Assembly (NCBI GenBank): GCA_037447605.1 | Contig: CM074817.1 | Coordinates: 502,439-566,438, forward strand | Length of the DNA: 64,000 nt | Origin: Zygnema circumcarinatum | Lineage: Eukaryota > Streptophyta > Zygnematophyceae > Zygnematales > Zygnemataceae | Direction: 5' to 3' | Part shown: positions 13,101 through 29,904 of the stretch, piece after piece | How the letters are laid out: every line of letters starts with the position of its first letter | Position numbering within the stretch: position 1 is the stretch's first letter | Position numbers and translations under genes: made by a program | The notes under the pieces: generated by a model | The model's database searches: none | Told to the model about the DNA's origin: nothing | Seen by the model: only the letters and a program-made list of their open reading frames with translations

Positions 13101-15112
13101 CACTGTAATCAACCTGTCAAACTTCTCGTTGCAAAGGAAGTTCGTTTGGTCCGTGAACAATTTTGAAATGTATTACTAGCTCTAGAGTTTGCTGCTTGAT
13201 TTTCCTGAACATTTCCCCTATTTTCCTGAAGTGGAGCTCCTCGTGTTACCATGCCTACGGCGGTGCCGAAGTCGAACGCCACTCTGTTCTTCGTGAAAAG
13301 CACATCCTGCGCTGAAGGCCACCAGCAGTTGAGGGATAAAAGCCAGAAGCAGTTCCCGGAAAACACCTTCCGAATTCCCCTTCCACGGATTCAAGCTGCC
13401 ATTCCTCGTGCACCAGCCCCGTCTTCAGTTTGAGAGGGACAAGCAAAGCGCGACACGTGACTGCACTGCTGCAAGCGGGTCCCTCAGCGGGCAGAGGAGG
13501 TGCACCTGGCGAGCCCCACAGCGTCCAGGAGGCGGCGCGCGCGCTCGGACGTCGGCCAGTCCGGCCCGCGGACGACGTAGGCCACTATAGTCGCCGACTC
13601 CGTGGTGGCGGCCAGAGCCGCCATTAGGACTACGCCGGCCCATACTGCCGCACGAACCTCTGGGGAGGGGAGGGGAGGGGAAAGGAAGCGAAAGATACGC
13701 AGATAGGGAAAAGGGTCTGTTTCGAAGTTCACATACAAACTGTGCGACGCTACTGGTATTCTAAGAAGCATCGGCTTGTAAGGTCAGTTTGAGAATCCCT
13801 CAATAATAATGGCTTTGGGACCGGCCCCTCGTGATAATCTTTAAAAACGGTGTAACTCTAGTGAGTTATTGTCGTTTGGGTTGGGTGGGGTTAGCCGGCT
13901 AACACACTGAGTAGGGCGGTTAATGAGTGCACTGTACAATCATTCAGTTCATTTGTTTCCTCATTATCAGTTGAAAAATAGCCTCACTAGTAATGATGGG
14001 CCTGTTGTTACACCTTGTCTCAGTGGTCCAAGATAAGCCCGGCCTCCTTTGAGAACTCCATAATGCTTATAAATTCAGAGGTGATGCCTTTAACGGGCGT
14101 GCACTTGTGCAAAAGCCAATAAGTCTCGCACTTGCCTTTCATGACATTCACACTTAGCAATAGGCCTTCCTTCGATTTCTTCAAATTTCAACAACTCGAA
14201 GGTAATGAGTGGCCTTCAGTGACGAGCACTTCACTTGAAGAGAACAGCGGTTTGCTGGAGCAGCTTATATTTTTCCGATTCGCCTCTAGGTTAAACAGAA
14301 TACGTTATGCATACAGCTGGAGTGATGTTTGTTAACTTCATTAAACTGTTTAAAGAAATAAACCGGGATAAGTGATTGGGACCTGGTCGGAATTAGTGGG
14401 CTTGGGCCGGAAAAAAGAATCGAGCCATGAAGCTATTGGCTGAATTCCGTCAGCTCCTCGACTCTAGGATATTATGTGACAAGGAACGATTTCCGCTTAA
14501 CATGGCTGAAATTCCTGTCAAGGTGACAGCTATTGCTGCTAAAGCATCATTTACTCGTGGGTATATCATATTAAGAATGTTTTATTGCCTAAATGGTCAT
14601 TGATTGTAATTTGTCTGCAACCTAGTGCCCATTCGCACGACATGGCTGTAACGTTCAAACTATAAATGTCAGGTCACCCCTGAGCAATGGAAGCGTCCTA
14701 GCGTTGCGACTCTTCATGGCGCGAGGAGAACCGAGTAGTTTTGTGGTACACACCTCGATGTTTAGGGTGGTAAAGGACGATCGTAAATGCGCACAGAAAG
14801 GTAAGGGAGACAAGGTTCAACCTCGCAGCTGCAGCTGCGTAGCCAAAGCCCAGGCTGGGGGAGTCAGTGAAGCTGCAAGTCACAGCCGCGTGCTACTGTG
14901 AGCTTGCGGCGTGGTGCAGCTGGTCGCTCAAGCATCTTCCGTGCAGTGCCCCTTAATATATAAATGTACTGCAATCACAACTGCCCGGCTATTTTCTAAG
15001 CTTCCCATCCTTTCCATGGCCCAAGCGTGCTTGAAGCGATGTGTGCGAGAGGGGGGCGCTCACCGGCGAGCAGCGCTGCGGGCGCAGAGGCGGCCGCGGC
15101 GGCAGCGAGCAT
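1156..15112 (-). CDS. PIEZO: PIEZO mechanosensitive cation channel
   Basis: A many-exon gene for the giant trimeric stretch-activated cation channel PIEZO. The start exon is 15112-15064 (MLAAAAAASAPAALLA); it splices in phase to 14834-14754 (AARLNLVSLTFLCAF), the family's usual first helix. Hydrophobic blade exons follow at about 13.66-13.50, 12.70-12.54, 11.97-11.69, 11.12-10.90, 10.44-10.2, 9.4-8.5, 8.2-7.4 and 6.9-6.7 kb. Diagnostic blocks are FYKYDYGFRITARSALVD (about 6.1 kb), RQGFWRMMLIYSELLIALEY (about 4.9 kb), REVDLYAFTFGADLLAFFYV (about 3.85 kb), LPFLYELRCVLDWSCTTT (about 3.2 kb), LEDIYASLFLIACDIKLFRS (about 3.0 kb) with FVILISIIWAPMLVNS after it, and the C-terminal exon with CDRLLAICEDIYAARAEGEL ending EYTKRNE at 1158-1156. 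A highly charged coiled-coil segment of about 400 residues sits at 5.7-4.9 kb. Family identity is certain. Many middle junctions are not resolved; the total should approach 2,500 residues. Confidence 0.94.
8879..8918. repeat. CCCTCC/CTCTCC simple repeat inside a PIEZO exon
   Basis: A hexanucleotide-like pyrimidine repeat lies within an open PIEZO exon. On the coding strand it reads as alternating Arg/Glu and then Gly/Glu (EREREGEGEGEGE) in an inter-helix loop. It is likely to vary in length between strains. Confidence 0.75.
11041..11073. repeat. CTC trinucleotide repeat in a PIEZO exon or adjoining intron
   Basis: About ten CTC units (GAG or GGA on the coding strand). They lie just upstream, on the minus strand, of a helix-coding frame reading LLWVLRKVAAAAALAMLF. 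Whether the repeat is in the exon or its preceding intron is unresolved. Confidence 0.6.
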
Positions 15113-15515
15113 GGCGGCCTCACGCGCACGCCGAGCCCTCCGCCCTCCTGCGCGCTCGCCCGCCCGGGGCCATGCCCACGCCCACGCCCACGCCTCCCCC
15201 TCTCGGCGCTGCCTCTTCTCCTCTGTCGGCGGGGAAGCTCAGCGCGGGAAAGAAGCACACGGGGGCTGCTTTGGACGGCGGGTGGGCGCGCGCGTCCGCG
15301 CCCCGTCTCGCTCTCGCGCTCTCTCCCCCTCTCCCTCTCTTTTCCTCTTGCCCCTACGTCGCCCATGTGAGTTGTCTAGCGTCTCTCCTGTCGGGCGCGA
15401 CGCGCAGCGCTGAGAGAGGAAGGGGAAGGGGAAGGGGAAGGGGACCAAGGAGAAGGGGAGGGGGAGGGGGAGGAGGAGGGGAGGAGGGGCAGGGGAGTCT
15501 TGGGTCGATGGGCGC
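15113..15515. promoter_or_regulatory. Shared promoter space of PIEZO and apyrase
   Basis: 403 bp separate the PIEZO ATG (minus) from the apyrase ATG (plus). The space is GC-rich, with CCCACG repeats at about 15,175-15,195, CT-rich DNA at about 15,305-15,350, and a polypurine run of GGAAGG-type units at about 15,415-15,492 just before the apyrase start. No TATA box is obvious. A bidirectional promoter is inferred from the geometry. Confidence 0.5.
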
Positions 15516-18500
15516 ATGAGCGCGCCGATGATGGGCGCTGGGTCCGGCGGCAGCAGCAGCAGCAGTAGCAATTGGCAGCATCTGCGGCGCAGCAGCAGCG
15601 CCAGCACTCTTGCCCTCGACCCGTCGCGCCCTCTCATGCGCTCTTCCCTCGGCATTCCGCCGCACCGCACGCAGCTGCCGCCCCGCATGTCCCCCCGCCC
15701 GCACCCTCACCCTCACCTTCAGCCGGTGCTGGGCTGCCGCGTGCACTGGCTCGCCGCTGCCGTTGTCCTTCTCCTCCTGCTGTTCACTCTGGCTGCCGCG
15801 GCTCTCCTCGCCGGCGGCTCCTCCGCAAAGCCGAGCCCCAAGTACGCCATAGTGATCGACGCGGGCAGCAGCGGGTCCAGGGTGCATGTGTTCCACTACC
15901 GCCCCGCGAGGGAGGCGGGGGGGCTGCCAGAGCTGCTGGGTGCCTCCAAGGCTCTCAAGGTTCGCCCGGGCCTCTCCTCCTTTGCCAGCCGCCCTCAGGA
16001 CGCCGCCGCCTCTCTGCAGCCCCTCGTGCAGTTTGCGGAGGAACAGGTACCCGCCCAGCTACGATCAGCAACTCCCATCTATTTGATGGCTACTGCTGGA
16101 CTTCGAAGAATCGACAACTTCACATCCGCAAAGATACTTGCCGCTTGCACTACACAGCTTGAAACTTCCGGATTCAATTTTAGTACAACTGATGGCGCCG
16201 TCATAATTTCAGGTTTAACAATGAGCTGTGCTTCGCTTGCTTGTGCTCGTTCCCAGGGGAGAGAAGTATGGACACGTCATGACAATGCAGTTCATTGTAA
16301 AGTACAGGACAATTCAGTGGAAATCGTTGCAGTGACGATTTTTCCTTCCAAGTATCTCAGTTTTGATCGTCATGCTGGAGCAGGAATAAATCAGACAACG
16401 ATTCATATTCCAAGCGGCACTGACTCGCTGCGAGGGAGCGGATGGGAGCAGGTTTGTGGGAAGGCCTGTATGCCTGGGCAGCAGCCAACTACGCTGCAGG
16501 CCTGCTGGGGAAGGCGCCCGACGAGACGAGCGGCGTCATTGAGCTCGGAGGCGCTTCTGCGCAGGTGTGCTTCTGCCGCTATGCAGGGGTGCCGGTCTTT
16601 GAGAGAGACGAGAGCTGTTGGTGAGAGGGGAAGCATTGCACTCCCGCAATCTAAAGTGGTTGTGCCTGGCTATCGTTGGACCCTGCTGAAAGCATTAACA
16701 GGAATATGGAGGAAGCTATTCGCGTAAGGTGTAATAATCACTTTTCTTTTTCAGTGGTTACTTCGTCTGCTTGCATTCTATTTCCTTTGTTTTAAAAAGC
16801 TGCCTCAATAATATCTTTGGTTAGAAGTTAGTTTTATTTGAGTCGGAAATTGTACAAGTCGTGTGGTTTGACGTGCCTAACTGGTAGTGGAATTCAACAA
16901 TTCGGCTGCAGCAAGTGGTTTATTCGTCCAGTACAAAGCCACCCACTGTTTGCCCCATGCAATCCCTTCCTGAAGTATGAGTTTCTCGGTTGTAACTTCT
17001 GAGAACTTCATTCCTTGTTGCTGAATTTGTTCTGCATCAAAGAAGCGTGAGGCAGTCTCTATGCCTCGCCGCAGTTTTTAGCGTCGTCGTAGGGTCGGCC
17101 TGATGGCGATGGATGATGTGCAGGTGACGTTTGTCGCGGAGCGCGCGGAGGGCGGCGGAGCGAGTCTGACGCTGGGCGGCGTGCGGTACCGCCTCTTTGT
17201 TCGCAGCTTCCTCGGCTACGGCCAGGCCTGCACCCGCCCTCTTCCTCACTCCGCTCGTCCTGCTTAGAGTCCGCACTTCAAGCCGTGGGTGGAGAGCATA
17301 GGGATAATAAAAAAAATGGGAAGAAAATTTGCAGAAATTGAGTCCGCCCAGCGTTAGGGAGAGACGGTTCCAAGTTGGTCATAGGCGAAAGATGCGAGGC
17401 TCTTCCTTTTTCAGTAAAAAATGCGGAAGAAGTGGCGGAGTCTTGGCCTCAAGATACATATGAAATGAGTGGTGAGACTTAGCACGCAGCTCATTAGAAG
17501 ACTTAGCTGCAGTCGCAACCATGTACCTTGGACCTAGTACTTTATCGAACCTCAGTAGAACGCTCCTCTCTGAATGAGTGTGGTTACTTCAGCATGAAGG
17601 CTCAAAGGATTTTTGGGTGGTGGATGGATACTGACAGAGAGCAGGAGGCAGCAGCTGAAGGCCTGGCGGCAATGCTGCAGCATTCTGCAGGTGCACATCT
17701 CTGTCTCAGGGCACCCTCTGGCAAGTCCGTCTACGTTGTCTGGCAGATGATACCGTGGCCCTTCCCTTTTGGAGGACGATGGTGGAACTAACTCGTCCTG
17801 TGGGCGCAGAGGCAGTGCTGAACCCGTGCCTTCAGCGCGGCTACGAGCACTCTCAGGAGAGCGCCCACCTTCCTTCGCGGCGGTTGACGGCTGCGGGAAA
17901 CTTCACGAGCTGCCGGCGAATCGCAGGGCAGCTATTGGCCCGCGGCAGAGGTGGGGCCCCTGACGGCCTTCACGTGTGCTATGGAACAAAAGACTCGAAG
18001 CACAGTCTCCATGTAGACAGGTGTCGGGCGGCTGAAGGGACCTTTTCACTGCAGCATTGTGATGAGTTGGGACGATGCTGGAGTTATCTCATTAAAGGAT
18101 TGGCTGTCTACTTGTTTTTTGAGGCAGAAGCATGCGAGCATCGCAGTGGATGCGCAATCGGGAGTGTATATGTACCCCCTCTGAGAGGCAACTTTTTTGC
18201 CACCGAAAATTTCTTCCACACAGCCCAGGTGAGGGACCTGTGCACCACCAAAAAGCGACTAACTCCTATGTTCGGACTCTGCCGCATTTGCATTTCGGCA
18301 GGACTTCACAACTTTGCAGAAGGAATTGTAGTAGGACTGGAAACTCCTTTCAGTTTGACAAAAGTAAATTTACCTTCAGGTTGCATCGTGGGCTCTCTCC
18401 TTGCACACAGACCCCGCTTTGTGCCACTAAGTTTGCTGGCGTGCCTTCTGATTCTGATGCCTGCTGAAGGAGAGCTGTTGGGGGGGCGCAGTTCTTGCAG

Positions 18501-19354
18501 CTTCCGCCTTCAGCAGTGCTGGCTGATATGGCGGCTGCCGGCACCACGCTGTGCGCGCAGGACTGGAGCGAGCTGGCCAGCACGCACCGCGGCGTGGCTG
18601 CCCCGACGCTTGCGAAGTACTGCTTCTCCGCAGCGTACTGCGTTGCTCTCCTGCATGACGCTCTTGGCGTCGGTCTGGACGAGCCGCGGTAAGCCGGTTT
18701 CTGCCAATCGTCGCTTTCTACAGTCGTTCGGGTCAATAGCAGATGTTGACGATGCACTTAAGAGTCTGATGACCCTGGTCTTGTCCCCAATGATGTGTTC
18801 TGTCTTGTTTCCATTGGCCTTTCATACGTCTGAGAACCATGAGAAATGAGCGATGGGAGGTTTGGAAGTGTGTGGCGAGGTTGAAGCAATGTCCGGAAGA
18901 TGCTGTGCTGGCATGTGGCAGTACTGTCACAAGCTTCTTTTGAAACTAAAAATTGAGAAGTGTATCCATGCATTACGGTCAGCGGCATTGCATCTTGTTC
19001 TTGCAAATGTCGCTTCTGTCTGCCCTATCGATTCCCAATCGAGAATCTGTCCTCCGGGAAAGTGGCTAATAGGAACCGTGTGCGAATCTCTTGCTGTGGC
19101 GCAGAGTGAAATTCAGAGACCTGGACTGGCCGCTGGGGGCGCTTCTGGTAAAGGTCGCGGCAGGCGGCGAGGCGGAGAGGGCGAGCCCCCCCCCCGCGCT
19201 GGCGGACGACCGCGCGGTGGCGCTGGTCCTGCTGGCGGGCCTCGCCCTCGCGGCCGCGGGGGCCTGGGCCTCGCGCCGCTGCCGCCGGGCGCCGCCCGCC
19301 ACCTTCTACGACCTCGAGAAGGGCCGCTACTTCACTGCCTCCCTGCGCAAGTAG
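15516..19354 (+). CDS. GDA1/CD39-family apyrase (nucleoside tri-/diphosphatase)
   Basis: Membrane-bound apyrase hydrolysing NTPs/NDPs in the Golgi/endomembrane lumen or outside the cell. The signal-anchor helix is at residues about 77-99. Apyrase-conserved regions follow in order: DAGSSGSR (115-122), ATAGLR (192-197), then ETSGVIELGGASAQ. Exon 1 (15516-16212) joins 16452-16564 in phase (G|GT), and that joins exon 3 at 17124 (SAQ|VTFVAE). Later blocks are NPCLQRGY, AGNFTSC, SVYVPPLRGNFF with FFHTAQ (about 18.17-18.23 kb) and LAKYCFSAAYCVALL. The last exon starts at 19105 and carries DLDWPLGALL, a second helix (AVALVLLAGLALAAAGAW) and a short basic tail ending in RK. This matches CD39's two-helix plan. 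The junction after LGYGQ (17.24 kb) is unresolved: no GT donor fits before an in-frame TAG. TGTAA at 19,584 and AATAAA at 19,686 are possible poly(A) signals. Confidence 0.9.
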
Positions 19355-20219
19355 CGCTCGTCCTCGTTCGGCGGCACCTCTCTCCAGTAAAGCTCGCTTC
19401 ACGGCTGCACGTTGTTCGAAATCGCCCCCAGTACCGCGCAGTGCCGCCAGCATCAGGGCCCATTCAATTATGAATGCAAACTCAGCGTGCAGGAAAGTCC
19501 TGTTGGTGTTAAGACGAGCTCTTAGGATACAGGCATTAAGTGTGCCCTTTCGTTTTGATTATACCCTCGTCGGCTAATGTATTCTGTAACACAATTGTAC
19601 GGTGATGCCCGGGGGGGCACGCATCGTAAGGCGTGCGCTGACTGCAAGATTAGTGCACAGTCTGTTTTTCGACCCTGCTGAACTCAATAAATGATCTCCT
19701 GAACTTCCGTCCGGGCTCTGCATGTACGTGTTGCACTGCCATCATTTTGAAGAAAACTGCGGATTATGCTCAGTGTTGGCCTTCTCACGAGGATCTGCAA
19801 TTCATGGCATGGCATACCCAAACATCCCACAATGATCATCTGCGATTCGTTATCAGCAACTGCTGTAAGTTGATATCTTTCTGGCGTATCCCCCTCAGAC
19901 AAACGTATGGCACCAATGCGTGGCCTTCCCAATTAAGTGCATTCGGTGCAAAACATTGATTGCTTTAAACTGTCCATAATCAAAAGTAGTGCCAGCGTCC
20001 TCCCCCAGTGCGGCTCCTGGAACAATGACAGCGCACATTGCATCCTCAAGCTCATCTGGCCTGCCGTAAGCGTAAACACCAGTGAATTTCAACTCGCCTG
20101 TCTCCGCTTCAGAGGTTCACCCCCGGGGGAGAGGGAGGCGGCGGAGGAAAGGTGGGGGGGAGGGGAGGGGTGGAGGGGCAGCAGGTTCATCAGCGCATGC
20201 GCCGGCCGAGTTGAAGGGC
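19355..20219. other. Convergent intergenic region between apyrase and CDC5L
   Basis: Holds the two facing 3' UTRs. AATAAA at 19,686-19,691 on the plus strand is a possible apyrase poly(A) signal. A G-rich stretch at 20,145-20,180 precedes the CDC5L stop. No further gene is seen. Confidence 0.6.
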
Positions 20220-25684
<5,465 letters not shown>

Positions 25685-28568
25685 ATGGCGAAGGATTCCA
25701 CAGCCATGAATGCAAGAAGAATTCAGAGTGCATCTGCTCCTATTCAAAAGCGAGCGAGTCAGCAAACTGTTCAGGAGGCAGAGCAATTGAGGAACGTGTC
25801 TCTTGTCATCCGGCCCATAGCGGGTCCATGGTCCCCTGGAGCCATTTTGGGAGGTGTTGCACCGGCAGTCTCTGTCGAACAAGAAAGCCTGTTGACTTGG
25901 TTACCAAAAGGACAGCTGTCCGCTGATGCAATCGATTGCGACAACGCTTCCAAAGAGGAGATTTCTCAGGGATTCGTCATACCCTGCTTTTCTCCATCAT
26001 TTATGGGAGGAGTGGGGTTGGCAAAAGGGCTGGACCAGGAGATGGATGGCGCTCTATTCAGCTCAAGCATGTGGCTGCATCAACAGAAAGCTCTTAGGAA
26101 GGTCGATGACGGCGACCATAGTTTCAAATTCTCTAATTCTGCAGTTAACAGCGACAGCAAGTTGGAAAGATACATGGAGTTGAAAGCGACAGGTTCAGCA
26201 GCTCTGCAGCACTTGGATTTCCTGATGAAGCACACGGAGGTATTGATAGAACAGGCGGAGCAAAGTTTTACGGAAGCGTCGACGGTGCATGGGGCACACT
26301 CAAGGTCAGTTCCTGGCATGGGTTGAAGGACGTTTCACTGCTACTGTTTTTCTTCTTACTGCAATCGGTCTCATTTTCTTTTATTTCCCTGGCAATGCCG
26401 GAATGTGGATTCTGGCGTTACAGGGTTGTCTAGAGCCGCTAATAGTCATTGCCATTTTCTGTGTCAGTTTCCGTATGAAGAGAAGTTAACGGGTCTGTCT
26501 GTTTAGAATATTTGGCAAAACCATTACTCAATCTGCTTGTATTGCTGCAGGTATATTCAGGAGAATTTGAACGCTGTGGCTGCAGATGCGTGTGCCAAAG
26601 CAGCCATAGAACAGCTTGAAACGTTTCGCCGTGTGCTTAGCGGAATTCTGCCACGGTTTGCAACCCTGCAGTCCCCAGAGCAATTCCAGCAGGAGAGCAT
26701 GGAGCAGGCTGTGAAACTTGGAGGATTGAAAGTGTCCGATTTCAAGGAGATGAAGGCAGCCATAAAAGACGAGAGAGAAACATCTTTGACACTAGCCTGT
26801 GGAGGATCGTACACCGGCCCCGCCACCAACCCTGTATCGCCCGGAAGGTCTGGCGAGTCTGGAGGCGGGAGCACTTGCGAGGACGACGCGCCTCAAGTAA
26901 AGCCGCGAGCAGAGGAGTCGCACCACGAGGCGGCGCAAGTGAGCAGATGGGAGGATACGACAGAACACGAATTGTGGGCGCGCCAGCAAGGCTTGATTAA
27001 GACCGCAGACTTGGTTTTTTCCAACTCTCAGCGCTCCTGCGAGAAAAACAAAACGCATGATGCCCTTTTGCTACTGGTAGTTCCTGGCTGGCTTACATGG
27101 TGGAGATGTGAACCATCCTTTATTGCGATTATTTACGTGTCGGGCCTTAACCCGCATTCACCCCACCAACGCAACCGTATGGAGCAGTCTGAGCCGGTAG
27201 TAGGGAGCATTTTGACTCTCCTCCAGTCCACCTTCCACTTCCACTTATTGTTTGCTCTCTAATTTTTGTTTGGCAGACTTCAGGAAGAGCACCTTCATCG
27301 GAGAAGGGATTGTTGGGGCTGACGCTTTCTGCTCCCAGGCAGCTGCCTCGCATTCCCTCGACAGAGGCCGGCATGCTTCTGCTGCCGGCAGGCGGCCGCA
27401 GCTTGCCGCCTGGGTCTGCGCATGCAAAGTCCCCGCATCCCATAAAGTCCAACGGAACCCCTGACCCGCCCGCCGCAGTCTCCATTGCCATCCCCTCCAC
27501 AACCCTGCCCCCTCTGTGTGAACAAGTGCATCCTTCTGAGAGGCCACAGTACCATTCTCGTGCCCCACCGAAAATCCCTTCCTTTTCGAAGTTGATTGTG
27601 TCCAGCCCATCTTCGACTGGTCCCATTGCGTGCGGATCTCCACCTTTGTTGCCAGTCCCAAAAGCAGAGACGATGAATAATGAGTCTGAGGAGGAGGACG
27701 GAGAAGATCCCTTTGAAGAGAGGAGAGACAACCTACCAAGTCATTCTACCATCCCCATCAAACGAAGCCCGAGTGCGGAGGACCCCTCTCACGTGGCTTT
27801 TGGCTTCAAGAGGTGAGTGACTTGGGAGCTTGAAGCCCAGAAATGAAATTGATTGTGGGCCGTTTTGGAGAGTTCATATATGTCACGTGCCTCCGCAACG
27901 TTGAGGGACCTGGTTTTTTATGGGCATCTATGGAGCATTTTGTCCCATGATGAAACTTAGCCCTTAAGTTTATGAGTTACTCCAGATACGTGTCCGGTAG
28001 GGTGCAGCATTACAGCCGCAAGTCGGTGAGTCTATGAGAAGTTTGTCGTTTGGCTTTTGCGTACGATGGATGCGGACGCTCATGGGGGAGTGAGTTGGCC
28101 GTGGCAGGCAGAGGACGAGGCACCAGGAGGAGGAGGTTCCTGGGGACACGTGGCACTGGAGGAAGTATGGCCAGAAAGTGATCAAGGACACGCCTTTGTA
28201 CAGGTTCGTCTTCCTGCACCTTCCCGAGGCTGTTGTTGGACCGATGCTTCATTGAGCGGGATGTGAGGACCGCAAGCGGCACGCCTTGCTGTCTTGCTTT
28301 GCTTGCTCCGCGTGCCGCGCTGCGCGTGCTGGATGCCATGCTTGGTTGTGAAGACTGAGAAGGCGGGACCTCGGGCGCCTTCAGGAGCTACTATCGCTGC
28401 GGCTGCCGGAAAGGGACAATATGCGCCGCCAAGCGCCACGTGGACCGCTACATTGCAGACAACAGAGTGTCGTCGGTCGTGTACGAAGGCGAGCACTGCC
28501 ACACCAAGCCGCCACCAAAGATTCGAACCACAGTAATCATCCAGCAGCCGGGGATAAGTCGGACATGA
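25685..28568 (+). CDS. WRKY transcription factor, single C-terminal WRKY domain
   Basis: Sequence-specific nuclear DNA-binding protein expected to recognise W-boxes. Six exons join in frame: 25685-26304, 26551-26938, 27277-27812, 27986-28025, 28112-28203 and 28385-28568, giving 619 residues. The WRKY domain is C-terminal (about residues 535-600): the intact WRKYGQK heptad with DTPLYR lies at the end of exon 5, and the zinc part in exon 6 (SYYRCGCRKGTIC, then GEHCH). The spacing is C-X5-C-X23-H-X1-H, the normal C2H2-type WRKY finger. The domain is split by an intron between YR and SYYRC. The long N-terminus holds helical stretches (LMKHTEVLIEQAEQSF; AAIEQLETFRRVLSGILP), a Pro/Ser-rich region and an acidic patch (ESEEEDGEDPFEE). 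No second WRKY domain is seen. The stop follows 26 residues after the last zinc ligand. Confidence 0.93.
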
Positions 28569-29904
28569 TAAGCGCAAAGACAGGCGTGTGGCGAGCATGG
28601 GACATGAATCTCTCATGTTTGATCATGGTTGCAAGTGCTAGCGCACAATGGAAGCCTTCACTTGTGCACGATTGACTATGCCGCCATCATGTGCTGCCTT
28701 GTTTGTCTGACGTTGTTGTGAGGCTCAGCTCATGCGGTGGCACGCACCAGCAGCTCTGCATCCAATCAGAGTCGACTTGCTTGTCGGCGCAGACAGTGCA
28801 TACGACACACCACGCAGTCTGCACTACATCAATTGACGAATCAGAATGTCAACTACAAGCTTGTGCATCATTTCAAGCGACATACCCTCCAACCATAGTG
28901 AAGTATCGACAGAGTTCTGTCCTGGGTAGAAATGTCCTAGTACTTGTTCCACTCAACGATGGGCTGCACAGTGAAAGGACCAAGTGACCGAGGCAGCGGC
29001 TCAGTTGAGCTTTTGGGGTGCAACCGTAATTACGAGTTTAATGAGATGCATGATGCGCCCTCCGCTTCTTTCTGGCGCCGCAATCAAAAGTGCGCTAAAG
29101 AGCTGCCAGCGTTGTGGACTCGTCTGTGATCATGATACCCACACCAACCCACTACAGTTTCCGAGGAACAAAGTGCAAAAGGCAATAGACTTCAGTAAGC
29201 GATACCAAGTGAGGACAAGCGCAAGTCAGAGCCAAGTGAGCCATTTTGCCTCGATCTTGTCACCGGAATGAAGAATTCAACAAGCATCTTCTTGTCACCG
29301 CTGTGGGATTGCACACCCCGCCTTTAGTCTGGGGGGGTAGATTCAAGCTAAGGGCTCCGACCGCCTCATTGTCGAATCTCCACAAGCGCGTGCCGCTCTG
29401 CAGCCAGGTAGACTGGCCAGACTTCGCGCAGAGTCGCTCAACCACCACTTGACAGTTAAGCAATTACTTTGGCCGGCCCTTTTTTTTAGGAGGAGCATTA
29501 AATCTTCCTCCGACAGCCATCCTTGCTTCTCGCTTTTCCCTGCTTGGCCTGCACAAATACGTTTGAGGCAGGCCACTCAATGAGACGACTTGAGCGCCCC
29601 CGCAGCGCGCACAAGTGCCTTGACAGAGTGCCCAGTTCAGCGCAAAGGGCATGGAGCTTCCTGGAGTTCGCAACGGCATGAAATACGAAGTCTACGGGAA
29701 CAGACATGCATGCACTCTGGAAGCATAGCCGCATAAATGCGGTAACTTCAGAGAGCGACATTTTTAGGGTTTTTAGGGGTTTTAAATTGAGGGGGCACGT
29801 CGCGGGCCACAAGGATCTTCCGTCAGGTAGAAACAAAACACTCCAATGCTAAAAAAACAACCACTTAAATGCAGAGCAAAAGGAGCAGCCTGGTTCACGA
29901 GTTC
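28569..29904. other. Convergent intergenic region between WRKY and SURF2
   Basis: No gene is supported; the short open frames show no recognisable domain. It holds the facing 3' UTRs. A tiny telomere-like motif (two TTTTTAGGG-type units) sits at 29,761-29,784. Confidence 0.5.
29761..29784 (+). repeat. Short interstitial telomere-like motif
   Basis: Two to three tandem T(4-5)AGGG(G) units, the same motif as the large array at 60.3-61.9 kb, in the 3' flank of SURF2. Confidence 0.6.

Noticed and set aside
1156-15112. Interpretation as several separate membrane-protein genes
   Set aside because: The order of blocks from the first helix exon to the C-terminal CEDIY segment follows one PIEZO protein, and the first two exons join in phase; no internal promoter or stop/start boundary is convincing.
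28691-29271. Plus-strand frames with CQRC/HDTHTN-like residues suggesting a retroelement zinc finger or integrase
   Set aside because: Only a few Cys/His residues, no consistent spacing, no neighbouring reverse transcriptase or repeats.
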